This document shows positions 48,477 to 56,977 of a stretch of 64,000 nt of DNA, piece by piece; the stretch's first letter is position 1, and every line of letters begins with the position of its first letter. Source of the stretch: Endobacter medicaginis (lineage in GTDB: Bacteria; Pseudomonadota; Alphaproteobacteria; Acetobacterales; Acetobacteraceae); NCBI RefSeq assembly GCF_014192375.1, contig NZ_JACHXV010000006.1, positions 62,001 through 126,000 of the forward strand. The letters are read 5' to 3'. The position numbers were made by a program, and so were the translations under genes. The notes beneath the pieces are model-generated. The model was not told the DNA's origin and did not search any database. It worked only from the letters and a program-made list of their open reading frames with translations.

Positions 48477-49558
48477 CCGGCGCCGCGCAACCGCGCGACG
48501 ATCGCCGCGCCCGTGTCGGCAAATGCCGCGGCACTGGCGCGTTCCAGCACCCGCGTCCGCCCCGCCTCGCCCATCGCCGCCAGATGCTCCGGCCGGCCGA
48601 GCAGGCCGGCGAGCGCCGCCGCGAGCGCGACGGGATCGCCGGGCGGAACCAGCGCGCCGGTCGCGCCCGGGATGATCGAATGTGGAAGCTCGCCGACCGA
48701 CGAAGCCAGCACCGGCACTCCGGCGGCCATCGCCTCATGCGCGCCGACGCAGAAGCCTTCCGAGCGCGACGGCTGCACATACAGATGCAGCCCGGCGAGG
48801 AAGCCGCGCGTGTCCTCGACAAAGCCCGCGAAGCGGAGGTTGCGTACGCCGCGCACGGTGGCGAGGGATTGCAGGGCGGCGCGCTGCTCGCCATCGCCGC
48901 CGATCACCACCTCGAACGGGGTCGCGCCGTCAGCGAGCCGGGCCAGGGCCTCGATCAGCAGGTCATAGCCCTTCACCGGATGCAGCCGGCCGAGACTGCC
49001 GACGCGCACCACCTCGCCCGGGCGCCAGGGCGCCGCGCGGGGCGCATCCGGGTCGGCGGCAAAGATCGGCCAGCACACCAGGCGCTCATACGGCACGCCG
49101 AGCCGCACATGGGTGAGCTCGAACACCTGTTGCGAATCGGCGATCCACAGCGTGCTCAGACGCCGGGTGGCGCGCAGCAGAAGGCGGTTGGCGGGCCTGA
49201 GCCAGGCGGCGTGCTGCCAGCTCACGACGGGCAGGCCGCGCCGCAGCCCGACGAGCTGGCCGAGCAGGGTCGCGCGGCTCAGCGAGGTCCACAGATGGGT
49301 GGGGCGAAGGTCGGCGATCTCGGCATCGAGCCAGCGCAGGGCGGCGAGATGATCGCCGCGGCCGCCGGGGCGCACGCGCAGCTCGAACCCGGCCGCCTCG
49401 ATCGGACCCGCCGCGCGCCCGTCGCGGCGGGTCAGCGCGAGAATTCGCACCTCCGCGCCGTTGTCGCGCAGCACCGCGCAGATGCGCGGCACCGGAAACG
49501 CCGCCCCGCCGCCCTCGACGGAATTGATGACATAGGCGATCCGCAGGCCCGGCTGCAT
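48473..49558 (-). CDS. GT4-family glycosyltransferase in the LptFG operon
   Basis: 361-residue GT-B glycosyltransferase. N-domain IAYVINSVEGGGAAFPVPRI. Donor site RVGSLGRLHPVKGYDLLIEAL, VVIGGDGEQ and the EX7E region PSRSEGFCVGAHEAMAAGVPVLAS. Acceptor and sugar unknown. Its ATG is seven bases after the lptG stop, so it is part of an lptF-lptG-GT operon. This links it to export of a glycosylated lipid rather than to generic polysaccharide synthesis (inference). Confidence 0.88.
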   Translation of the reverse strand: MQPGLRIAYVINSVEGGGAAFPVPRICAVLRDNGAEVRILALTRRDGRAAGPIEAAGFELRVRPGGRGDHLAALRWLDAEIADLRPTHLWTSLSRATLLGQLVGLRRGLPVVSWQHAAWLRPANRLLLRATRRLSTLWIADSQQVFELTHVRLGVPYERLVCWPIFAADPDAPRAAPWRPGEVVRVGSLGRLHPVKGYDLLIEALARLADGATPFEVVIGGDGEQRAALQSLATVRGVRNLRFAGFVEDTRGFLAGLHLYVQPSRSEGFCVGAHEAMAAGVPVLASSVGELPHSIIPGATGALVPPGDPVALAAALAGLLGRPEHLAAMGEAGRTRVLERASAAAFADTGAAIVARLRGAG

Positions 49559-49565
49559 CGGCGGC

Positions 49566-50651
49566 TCAGCCCAGATCGGCGGCGAGCAGGCGCGTCAGCC
49601 CATAGCCGCCGAAAATCAGCAGCCCGGCCCAGGCGGCCACCGGCCCCGGCAGCGTGCCGGCATTGCCGAGCGCGTCGAGCAGCCCGACCGCGGCGAGATA
49701 GCCCAGGCCGAGCGCCAGCACGCGCAGCAGCGCCCAGGCCGCCTGCTCGGCCCGCGGCGGCACCATCGCCAGCGGCAGCGCGATCAGCACCATCACCAGC
49801 GGGTCGAACACCGAGGCCAGCAGCGCCTCGATCTGTGTGGCCTGGTAGCGCGGACCGCGCGCGCCCACCCAGGCGCCGACCGTCACCGCGATCAGCCGGT
49901 CGAGCGAGAGGCTCTCCACCGGCCGCGCCAGCGAGACGAGGTTCTTCGGCGCCGGTCCCTGCGGCCAGTCCATCGTCGCCAGCGCCTGGTCGGGGGACTC
50001 GGACGCGGCGACACCCGCGATGGCGACACGCACGTCATGCAACACCCACAGACGGCCGTTCCAGTCGCCGCTCGCCGCCTCGATGCGGCTGGCGAGCTCG
50101 CCCGAGGGCGCGCGACGCAGGATCTCGATGCCGTCGACATGCCGCCCGTCGAGACCGACGCGGTCGATCGCCGCGACGTCACGCCCGACACGCAGCCACA
50201 GCGTATGCGGGTCGTCCTGCGCCGTGCCGGGCGGAGCGGTGCGCGCCCACCAGTCGGCGACCGCGCGTTCGCTGCGCGGGGCGAGCTCGGTGACGAACAC
50301 GAACTGCAGCGCGGCGATCAGCGCGCAGGCCGGCAGCAATGCCAGCCCCACCGCGCGCAGCGACAGCCCGGCGGCGGCGAGCACCGTCATCTCCAGCGAG
50401 CGGGCCAGCCGGGTGAAGGTCACCAGCGCGCCGATCAGCGTCGCAAGCGCGAACATCTCGGCCAGCGTCGCCGGCATGCGCATCAGGATGTAGCGGCCGA
50501 TCGCGCCGATGCCGCCGCGGGTCAGCAGCTCGCCGGTCTTGTCGAGCAGGTCGAGCAACTGCCCGATCGCCGCCAGCCCGAGCAGGCAGCCGCCCACGCG
50601 AGCCAGGAACATCCGCGACAGGTAGCGTCGCAGCACCTCACCGCCCCTCAT
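49566..50651 (-). CDS. lptG: LptG-type lipid transport permease
   Basis: 361-residue YjgP/YjgQ-family inner-membrane permease: three N-terminal helices (first GGCLLGLAAIGQLLDLLDKTGELL), a periplasmic beta-jellyroll (residues about 100-265, with DVRVAIAGV) and three C-terminal helices (VFDPLVMVLIALPLAMVPPRA). LptG with LptF and LptB2 extracts LPS from the inner membrane. The ATG overlaps the lptF stop (ATGA, 50648-50651). A GT4 gene follows. The usual alphaproteobacterial neighbour lptD is absent in this window, so this may be a paralogue for another lipid. Confidence 0.85.
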   Translation of the reverse strand: MRGGEVLRRYLSRMFLARVGGCLLGLAAIGQLLDLLDKTGELLTRGGIGAIGRYILMRMPATLAEMFALATLIGALVTFTRLARSLEMTVLAAAGLSLRAVGLALLPACALIAALQFVFVTELAPRSERAVADWWARTAPPGTAQDDPHTLWLRVGRDVAAIDRVGLDGRHVDGIEILRRAPSGELASRIEAASGDWNGRLWVLHDVRVAIAGVAASESPDQALATMDWPQGPAPKNLVSLARPVESLSLDRLIAVTVGAWVGARGPRYQATQIEALLASVFDPLVMVLIALPLAMVPPRAEQAAWALLRVLALGLGYLAAVGLLDALGNAGTLPGPVAAWAGLLIFGGYGLTRLLAADLG

Positions 50652-51862
50652 GGCGTCCCCGACGCCTGCTGCCGTGACCGGATGCGGCGCAGGCGCGCCG
50701 GCAGGCCGGCCATCATGTCGATCGCGCGATCGAGCAGACCATCGCCCATGCGGCGGCTGGCACGGCGGAAGGCCACGAAGCAGAAGGCGGCGAACAGCGC
50801 GAACACCCCCCACAGCAGCGGCCGGGGATCGAGCAGACCAGCGGTGCCGACCGACTGGGCAAGCTGGATGAGGTGATAGTACAGCACCAGCACGACGATG
50901 CCGGCGACGATGCCGGACTGCCGCCCCGAACGCTGCGCGGTCACCCCGAACGGCACCGCCAGCACCGGCAGCAGCGCCATCGACAGCGCGCGCACCAGCC
51001 GCGCGCTGATCTCGCCGTCGAGCCGGCGGCGGGGGATGCGCGGGTCCGGCATGGCGCGCATGCGGCGCAGCTCGCCCCAGGTCATCTCGCGCTCGTCATT
51101 GCCGCGCGGGCGGAAGCGGGCGAGGGTCGCGGCAAAGCTGCGCGAGGTCGCAAGGCTCGGCGTGGTGGCGACATCGAGCCGGCCGTCCGGGGTGCGGGTG
51201 AACTGTCTCGCATCGTCGAGCCAGATCTCGACGCGGCCACCGCCGCGCGCGACCAGCAGCCTGCCGCTGCGCGCGGTGGTGATCTTCTCTGTGCCATCGG
51301 CGAGATGCTGGTCGAGCAGCACGCCGGCGAGGCGGCCGCTGCCGGGATGGGACTGGTCGGCCGTCATCACCGTCCCCGGCGCGAGGTGGATGATTTCTCC
51401 CGGCGGCACCACGCCGTTCCAGTTGCCGGAGGTGGCGGCGGTGAAATCGGCGCGATACGCATACCGGGCCAGCGGCTGGAGCTCGTCGTAGAGAAAGAAG
51501 CCGCCGATCGCGAATACCACGCCGATCGCCATGAACGGCACGCTGATCGCACCCAGCGAGAAACCGGCATTCTGCATCGCGTCGAGTTCGTGATCGGCAC
51601 TGAGCCGGGCGATCACCGCGTAGATGCCGACGAACATCGCCGCCGGCAGCGCGAGGCCCAGATAATGTGGTACCAGGTCGAGGATGATGCGCAGCATCGA
51701 GCCGGCGCGGACGTTCTCTGTCGCCACCAGGTTGAACAGCCGCAGCAGCCGCTCCAGCAGCAGGGCGGGCAGAAGGATGCCGAGTGTCACCAGGAACGGC
51801 CGGACACCGAGCCGGACGAGATAGGCCATCAGCGTGCCGGACAGGCGCGGAGACACAGGCAT
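50648..51862 (-). CDS. lptF: LptF-type lipid transport permease
   Basis: 404-residue partner of LptG. N-terminal helices (PFLVTLGILLPALLLERLLRLFNLV, then the conserved LPAAMFVGIYAVIARLSADHELDAMQNAGFS with the coupling-helix motif), a periplasmic domain (residues about 130-265), and C-terminal helices with ARLVRALSMALLPVLAVPFG. ATG 51862 is chosen; ATG 51829 is an alternative. First gene of the lptF-lptG-GT operon; divergent from a DUF2141 gene. Confidence 0.87.
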   Translation of the reverse strand: MPVSPRLSGTLMAYLVRLGVRPFLVTLGILLPALLLERLLRLFNLVATENVRAGSMLRIILDLVPHYLGLALPAAMFVGIYAVIARLSADHELDAMQNAGFSLGAISVPFMAIGVVFAIGGFFLYDELQPLARYAYRADFTAATSGNWNGVVPPGEIIHLAPGTVMTADQSHPGSGRLAGVLLDQHLADGTEKITTARSGRLLVARGGGRVEIWLDDARQFTRTPDGRLDVATTPSLATSRSFAATLARFRPRGNDEREMTWGELRRMRAMPDPRIPRRRLDGEISARLVRALSMALLPVLAVPFGVTAQRSGRQSGIVAGIVVLVLYYHLIQLAQSVGTAGLLDPRPLLWGVFALFAAFCFVAFRRASRRMGDGLLDRAIDMMAGLPARLRRIRSRQQASGTP

Positions 51863-51985
51863 GCCGGAGAGGCGCGGCGCGGCGGCTGTCCCGGACTGGT
51901 TCAGCACGCGGGCTTGCACCCGGCGCCGCGCCACGCGACAGACGGCCTGGACGAGTGACCGACGGATAAGGGAAAGACCTGCGGC

Positions 51986-52519
51986 ATGCCCCTGCACGAG
52001 TTCCTGACGCAAACTGGGCGAGCACGCCATATAGGGCGGCTGCGACCCGGAGGCCAGCTTGGCCCCCTGCTCGCCACCCTGCTCGCCCTGATGCCGGGTG
52101 CTGCCGGGGCGGCCGGGACCGCCACCGCGATCGCCTGCCCCGGCGGCACCCCGCCGGTGCTTGAGGTCAAGGTGCTGGGCGCGCGCAGCGATCACGGCCG
52201 CGTGGTCGTCACGCTGTGGGGCGGCGATCCGGACCGGTTTCTCAAGCATCACGGCTGGATCGCGCGCGGCAGCGCCCCGCTCGCCGGTCACGCGGCGCGC
52301 GTCTGTTTCGCGCTGTCGGCGGCCGGAACCTATGCGGTATCACTCTACCACGACGAGAACGGCAACGGCCATTTCGACCGCACCCTGCTCGGCATGCCGG
52401 AGGAAGGCTACGGCGTCAGCAACGACGCCCCGACCACGATGGGGCTGCCCGCCTTCTCCACTACTGCGATGACGGTGGGCCCCGCCGGCGGCACGGCCAC
52501 GATCCATCTGCGCTATTGA
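51986..52519 (+). CDS. DUF2141 family exported protein
   Basis: 177-residue secreted or periplasmic protein. A hydrophobic signal segment (LLATLLALMPGAAGAA, residues 28-43) is preceded by an unusually long polar N-terminus. The DUF2141 domain is clear: VVVTLWGGDPDRFL, then YAVSLYHDENGNGHFD (Ca-binding-like DxNxNGxxD), GMPEEGYGVSNDA and FSTTAMTV. The family's function is not known to me; it often sits near lipid genes. Divergent from lptF (123 bases) and convergent with the metallophosphoesterase, overlapping by 7 bases. Confidence 0.85.
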   Translation: MPLHEFLTQTGRARHIGRLRPGGQLGPLLATLLALMPGAAGAAGTATAIACPGGTPPVLEVKVLGARSDHGRVVVTLWGGDPDRFLKHHGWIARGSAPLAGHAARVCFALSAAGTYAVSLYHDENGNGHFDRTLLGMPEEGYGVSNDAPTTMGLPAFSTTAMTVGPAGGTATIHLRY

Positions 52520-53433
52520 GCCGGGCCGGGACGAGCGATCCGACGCCCGAGCCTCTCGCCGTCGATGAACGCACCGCAGCGCGGATCGAGCCGTCGCGAC
52601 GAGGTCGTCAGCCGCCAGAAGCCGGCCTCGGCCTCGATGCTGTGCAGGTGCCAGGTGGCCGGCTCATGGTGATCGCCCCTTTCCGGCAAAGCGGAGGCCG
52701 ACGGCACGCCGATGACCGCGATCGGCCCGTGTGGCCCGGGGATCTCGCGGTGCAGGGTGATGTGGTGATGGCCGTGCAGGACCAGTTCCGCCCCCTCGCG
52801 GGCCAGCATCGCCCGCAGGCCTGCGCGGTCACGCAGCGCCTTGCGCTCGCCGCCGGGGCCAGGCACCGGCGGATGATGGATCAGCACGATGCGGAACAGG
52901 CCCCGCCGGGCGGCAGCGCGCAGCAGGTGGGCCGCCTCGGCGATCTGCCGGCGGCCGAGCGCGCCTCCCGCCCAGCCGAGCGGGGTCGGGCGGCCGGACT
53001 CGAGGCCGACCAGGGCAATCCCGTCACGCACGCGCAGCCAGGGCGCGCCCTCGCCGCGATCGCCACGCGAGAACGCCTCCCACAGCGCCGGACCGCCGCC
53101 CGGCGGCGCGCGGCGCGTATGGTCGTGATTGCCGGACACCACCGACACGCGATCGGGGCTTCCGAGACTGGCGAGCCAGTCGCTTGCGGGCGGGAATTCG
53201 GCCCGGTCGGCGATGTTGACCAGATCGCCTGTGACGGCCACATGACAGTGATCGGTTTTTGCGACATCATCGCGCAACAGTTCCAGTGCCGTCATGCGGT
53301 GCAGGCGGGAGCGGCGCCGTCGCCATGACGAGAGGGCCAGGGTTTGCTTCAAAGTCAGTCGGGGCCAGGCGCCTGCCGGCAGTTCGGTCGCCAGATGCGG
53401 GTCGGACAGATGCGCGAGAGTGAAGCCGGCCAA
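52513..53433 (-). CDS. Calcineurin-like metallophosphoesterase
   Basis: 306-residue two-metal phosphoesterase with complete motifs: LAHLSDPHLA (residues 6-15), AVTGDLVNIAD, VVSGNHDHTRR, IVLIHHPPVP and VLHGHHHITLH. The fold resembles CpdA/LpxH-like cytosolic enzymes without signal or membrane segment. The TTG at 53433 is the only start close to the first beta strand. Divergent from a lipid kinase with 49 bases between the starts. It may dephosphorylate the same lipid or its intermediate (inference). Confidence 0.87.
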   Translation of the reverse strand: MAGFTLAHLSDPHLATELPAGAWPRLTLKQTLALSSWRRRRSRLHRMTALELLRDDVAKTDHCHVAVTGDLVNIADRAEFPPASDWLASLGSPDRVSVVSGNHDHTRRAPPGGGPALWEAFSRGDRGEGAPWLRVRDGIALVGLESGRPTPLGWAGGALGRRQIAEAAHLLRAAARRGLFRIVLIHHPPVPGPGGERKALRDRAGLRAMLAREGAELVLHGHHHITLHREIPGPHGPIAVIGVPSASALPERGDHHEPATWHLHSIEAEAGFWRLTTSSRRLDPRCGAFIDGERLGRRIARPGPAQ

Positions 53434-53482
53434 ACGGTGGATCTCTGTCTGAGGTCAGCCATCAGTACCGGGGCGCGCCGGC

Positions 53483-54478
53483 ATGGCTGACGGGTCTGGC
53501 CTCTTTCTGCACGAGCCGGTGCGCGCCGGCTACCGCCATGTCGGCGTGATCTCCAACCCGTCCAGCTTCTCGCGCGGGCTCGACCCGCGCGAGGCGAAGG
53601 ACTGGCCGGACATCCGCTTCGCCGCCCCGCGCAGCCGCGGCTCGCTGCTGCGCACGCTGCGCGACTATGCGCGCAGCGGGGTGGACCTGCTGGTGGTGGC
53701 AGGCGGCGACGGTACCCTGCGCGACGTGCTCAGCGCGCTGCCGCTGGCCTATACCGGCGCCCTTCCCGAAATCGCCCTGATCGCCACCGGCAACACCAAT
53801 CTCGCCGCGCGCGCGCTGGGCCTGGGTGGCGAACGGCGCGGCGCGCTGGGCCATCTGCTCGCCGCCGTCGCGGCCGAGGCCGGCGGCGAAGCGGTGCTGC
53901 GCCGCGTCCCCTGCCCGGTGCTGGAGATCGGCTGGACCGGGCAGCCTGGACGGCCGAAACTGCGCGGCTTCTTCCTCGGCAGCGGCGCCTATGCCTCGGG
54001 CAAGCGCCTGGCTGACGGGGTGGTGCACGGGCATCTGCAACAGGGCCCGGCAGTGGCGGTCACGGTGCTGCTGTCGGTGCTGCGCGGCATTTTCGGCCGA
54101 CGCGCACGCAGCGCGGGCGAGGCCTGCGCGATGCGGGTCGACGGACGCCCGACCCTTGCCGGGCGCCAGTTCGTGTTCCTCGCCACCGCCCTGCCCCGGC
54201 TGATGTTCGGGTTGTGGCCGTTCCGCGCCGACGGGGCGGGCGACGTGCATTTCGTCTCCATCTCGGCGCCCGCACGGCGGCTCTGGGCGACGCTGCCGGC
54301 CCTGCTGGGCGGATTCGGGTCGCGCCTGCTGCGCCGCAACGGCGTGCAGTCCGGCCGCGCCGGTCGGATCGAGCTGACCCTGCGCCAGCCCTTCGTGCTC
54401 GACGGCGAGTTCTTCGACGCCGGCCCGGATGGCGTGACGGTCGCCGCTGGTGCCCCGGTGGTGTTCGTTGCCGCCTGA
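53483..54478 (+). CDS. Diacylglycerol-kinase-family lipid kinase (ceramide kinase CpgB-like candidate)
   Basis: 331-residue kinase with the DAGK catalytic domain: VGVISNPSSFSRGL (N-terminal NP motif), LLVVAGGDGTLRDVLSAL (about residue 72-90), IALIATGNTNLAARALGL. The C-terminal domain carries GFFLGSGAYASGKRLADG and FVLDGEFFDAG. A kinase of this family (CpgB) phosphorylates ceramide in Caulobacter; the presence of serine palmitoyltransferase 900 bases away makes ceramide or a sphingoid lipid the likely substrate here (inference). Overlaps the next gene by up to 29 bases. Confidence 0.85.
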   Translation: MADGSGLFLHEPVRAGYRHVGVISNPSSFSRGLDPREAKDWPDIRFAAPRSRGSLLRTLRDYARSGVDLLVVAGGDGTLRDVLSALPLAYTGALPEIALIATGNTNLAARALGLGGERRGALGHLLAAVAAEAGGEAVLRRVPCPVLEIGWTGQPGRPKLRGFFLGSGAYASGKRLADGVVHGHLQQGPAVAVTVLLSVLRGIFGRRARSAGEACAMRVDGRPTLAGRQFVFLATALPRLMFGLWPFRADGAGDVHFVSISAPARRLWATLPALLGGFGSRLLRRNGVQSGRAGRIELTLRQPFVLDGEFFDAGPDGVTVAAGAPVVFVAA

Positions 54479-55382
54479 TGATCCTGCCGACCGGCTCGAT
54501 GCGCTGATCGCCACCGAGCTCGACCGCCCCGCCCCGCCCCGGGTCGCCGCGTTTGCGCGCAGCCTCGCGGAGGCGCACGGCGACAGCGTGCTCGGCGTAT
54601 TGTTCTACGGCTCCTGCCGGCGGCATTTCGACGGCGAGGGACTGCTTGATTTCTACATCGTCTACGACCGCCACCATCGCTTCCATGGCAACCGGTGGCA
54701 CGCGCTTCTCAACGCGCTGCTGCCGCCCAACGTGACGATGGCGGCCCATGACGGTCTGCACGCCAAGGTCGCGAGCCTGTCTCTGGACCAGTTCGCCCGC
54801 GCGATGCGCCCCGGCAGCATCGACACCACGATGTGGGCCCGCTTCACCCAGCCCGCGAGCCTGCTCGAGGCCCGCGACGGCGAGGCCCGCGACGAGATCA
54901 CCGCCTGCATCCGACAGGCGATCCTGACCGCGACCGGCTGGGCGCGCGCCTTCTCGCCCGCCGCAGCCGCGCCAGCCGGGATCTGGCAGCGCCTTTTCGC
55001 CCATACCTACGCCGCCGAGCTGCGGCCGGAACGCGGCAATCGGCCGTCGGAAGTCTACGACGCCGCGCCGACGTGGTTCGATGCCCTGCTGGCCGCGAGC
55101 CCGTCGGCCGCATCGCCGCACGGCTGGGCGTGGCGGCGGTCGGGCGGCAAGGTGCTGAACGTCCTGCGCCTGGCCAAGGCCGCCTTCACCTTCGAGGGCG
55201 GTGCGGATTATGTCGCGTGGAAACTCGAGCGCCACGCCGGCGTGCGGCTCGAACTCGATGCGTGGCAACGTCGCCACCCGCTCCTGGCCGGCCCCGCGGT
55301 GCTGTGGCGCCTCTGGCGGGGCGGCGTGTTCAGTGCGTCCCGCCGGTCCGGGCGCCGCGATCAGTCCGCCGCAGAGACATAG
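54450..55382 (+). CDS. Tam41-like nucleotidyltransferase-fold protein, possible CTP:lipid-phosphate cytidylyltransferase
   Basis: About 310 residues. LGVLFYGSCRRHFDGEGLLDFYIVYD (G54, S55, D67, D73) has the pol-beta-type nucleotidyltransferase signature. The following WHALLNALLPPN, LHAKVASLSLDQF and DTTMWARFTQPASLLEA resemble the order of motifs in mitochondrial CDP-diacylglycerol synthase Tam41 (YGSG..DFIF, WH..N.., KYGVVS.., LY..GR..KP). If right, it would convert a lipid phosphate and CTP to a CDP-lipid, using the product of the kinase it overlaps. GTG 54450 or TTG 54468 as start. The assignment is an inference from pattern. Confidence 0.6.
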   Translation: MPRWCSLPPDDPADRLDALIATELDRPAPPRVAAFARSLAEAHGDSVLGVLFYGSCRRHFDGEGLLDFYIVYDRHHRFHGNRWHALLNALLPPNVTMAAHDGLHAKVASLSLDQFARAMRPGSIDTTMWARFTQPASLLEARDGEARDEITACIRQAILTATGWARAFSPAAAAPAGIWQRLFAHTYAAELRPERGNRPSEVYDAAPTWFDALLAASPSAASPHGWAWRRSGGKVLNVLRLAKAAFTFEGGADYVAWKLERHAGVRLELDAWQRRHPLLAGPAVLWRLWRGGVFSASRRSGRRDQSAAET

Positions 55383-56590
55383 GATTCGGCTGCGGCCGCC
55401 TGCGGCCCCGCTATCCCCAGTTCCTGGCCGATGGCGGTGATGATGGCGGCGGCGCGGTCGAGCTCGGCGAAACTGTGCGCGGCCGAGACCGAGCTGCGCA
55501 GCAAAGACTCGCCCTCGGGGGTGGCCGGCGGCAGCGCGAGATTGACGTAGATCCCGGCCGACAGCAGCCGGTTCCAGAACGTCACCGCCAGCGCCGGATC
55601 GCGCAGGCGGACCGACACGATGGGGCTCACCGACGGGCCGAGCCGGAAGCCGCTGGCGGCGAGCGCTGCATGCAGGCGCGCGGCATTGGCGCTGAGCTGC
55701 GCGCGAAGCTGCGGACGCTGGTCGATCAGGTCGAAGCCGGTCATCACCGAGGCCACCACGGAAGGCGGCAGCGAGGCGGTGAACATGTAGGAGCGGGCGG
55801 CCAGGCGCAGCAGGTCGAAGCCGGCATGGTCGGAGGCGCAGAATCCGCCGATCGAGCCGAGCGACTTGGAGAAGGTCCCGACGACGAAGTCGACATCGTC
55901 GTGCACCCCTGCCGCCTCGATCAGCCCGCGGCCGCGCTCGCCGAGCACACCGAGCGAATGCGCCTCGTCGACCAGCAGATACGCCCCGGTCTCGCGCTTG
56001 ATCGCCGCGATCTCGCGCAGCGGCGCGACGTCGCCGAGCATGCTGTAGAGCCCCTCGACGACGATCAGCCTGTCACCGGGCTTGTCCGCGAGCACGCGCA
56101 GCCGGCGCGCGAGATCGCCCGGGTCGTTATGTCGGAAACGGGTGACGGAGGCCGAGCCGAGCCTCGCGCCGTCATAGATCGAGGCATGGCTGTCGGCATC
56201 GAGCAGCAGATGGTCCTCGCGACCGGCGAGGGTGGCGAGAATGCCGAGATTGGCCTGATGTCCGGTGGTGAACACCATCGCGTCGCGCCGGCCGAGAAAC
56301 CGCGCCACGCGGCGCTCGAGCTCGGCGTGCCCGGCATAGGTGCCGTTGGCGATGCGCGAGCCGGTGGTCCCGGTCCCGTAGCGGTGCAGCGCGTCGGAAG
56401 CGGCCGCGATCGCCTCGGGCGCGAAGGTCAGGCCGAGATAGTTGTTGGTGCCGAGCAGCAGGATGTCGCGGCCGCCGATCCGCGCCGTGGTCGGCGAGAC
56501 CACCTCGTCGAAAGCCACGCCGAACGGGTCGGCGCCGGCCTGGCGCACACGCCCATACGCCTCGTGCAGAGATGCGAACTTGCCGAACAT
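55361..56590 (-). CDS. spt: Serine palmitoyltransferase
   Basis: 409-residue PLP enzyme of the alpha-oxoamine synthase family that condenses serine with a fatty acyl thioester to 3-ketosphinganine, the first step of sphingolipid synthesis. Features: NNYLGLTF, GTGTTGSRIANGTYAGHAELE, VFTTGHQAN, DADSHASIYDG, DEAHSLGVLGERGRG, and the PLP lysine in GTFSKSLGSIGGF (about residue 243). The GSRIANGTYAGH region and the immediately upstream ACP gene separate it from AONS and KBL. 3' end overlaps the Tam41-like gene by 22 bases. Confidence 0.9.
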   Translation of the reverse strand: MFGKFASLHEAYGRVRQAGADPFGVAFDEVVSPTTARIGGRDILLLGTNNYLGLTFAPEAIAAASDALHRYGTGTTGSRIANGTYAGHAELERRVARFLGRRDAMVFTTGHQANLGILATLAGREDHLLLDADSHASIYDGARLGSASVTRFRHNDPGDLARRLRVLADKPGDRLIVVEGLYSMLGDVAPLREIAAIKRETGAYLLVDEAHSLGVLGERGRGLIEAAGVHDDVDFVVGTFSKSLGSIGGFCASDHAGFDLLRLAARSYMFTASLPPSVVASVMTGFDLIDQRPQLRAQLSANAARLHAALAASGFRLGPSVSPIVSVRLRDPALAVTFWNRLLSAGIYVNLALPPATPEGESLLRSSVSAAHSFAELDRAAAIITAIGQELGIAGPQAAAAESYVSAAD

Positions 56591-56603
56591 CGAGAGGCCC
56601 CGC

Positions 56604-56888
56604 TCAGCCCGCGGACTGCGTCTTGAGATGGCCGAGCAGCAGCCGGGCGAGATCGCCCACGCTGACCACCTCGGTGAGTTCGTCCATCGGGATCACCAGG
56701 TCGAACCGGTTCTCCAGCGCCATGACGAAATCCATCACCGCCAGCGAATCGAGCTTCAGGTCGTCGGCAAGGCGCGTCTCGTCGGTAATGACCAGCCCGG
56801 CGGGCACCTCCGCCTTGCCGAGCGAGCGCACCACCTCGGCGATCGCACCCACCATCTCGTCGTACTCAGTCAAACCCGATTTCCTCAT
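56604..56888 (-). CDS. Acyl carrier protein dedicated to sphingolipid synthesis (AcpR-like)
   Basis: 94-residue ACP. The phosphopantetheine serine is S48 in DDLKLDSLAVMDF, with the usual flanking acidic residues and helix II (VMALENRFDLVIPMDEL). It is more divergent than housekeeping AcpP (which has DSLDxVE). It lies 13 bases before spt in the same direction, as in Caulobacter and acetic acid bacteria, where it supplies the acyl chain to Spt. Probably charged by the acyl-AMP ligase at 40379-42109 (inference). Confidence 0.9.
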   Translation of the reverse strand: MRKSGLTEYDEMVGAIAEVVRSLGKAEVPAGLVITDETRLADDLKLDSLAVMDFVMALENRFDLVIPMDELTEVVSVGDLARLLLGHLKTQSAG

Positions 56889-56977
56889 GACTGCCGGGCG
56901 GATCGCCTGTGCGCGATCCGGTCTGACCGAGCGGTCATACAAAAAACCGCGCCGCCCGTCCAATCAATCGCCGGGGC

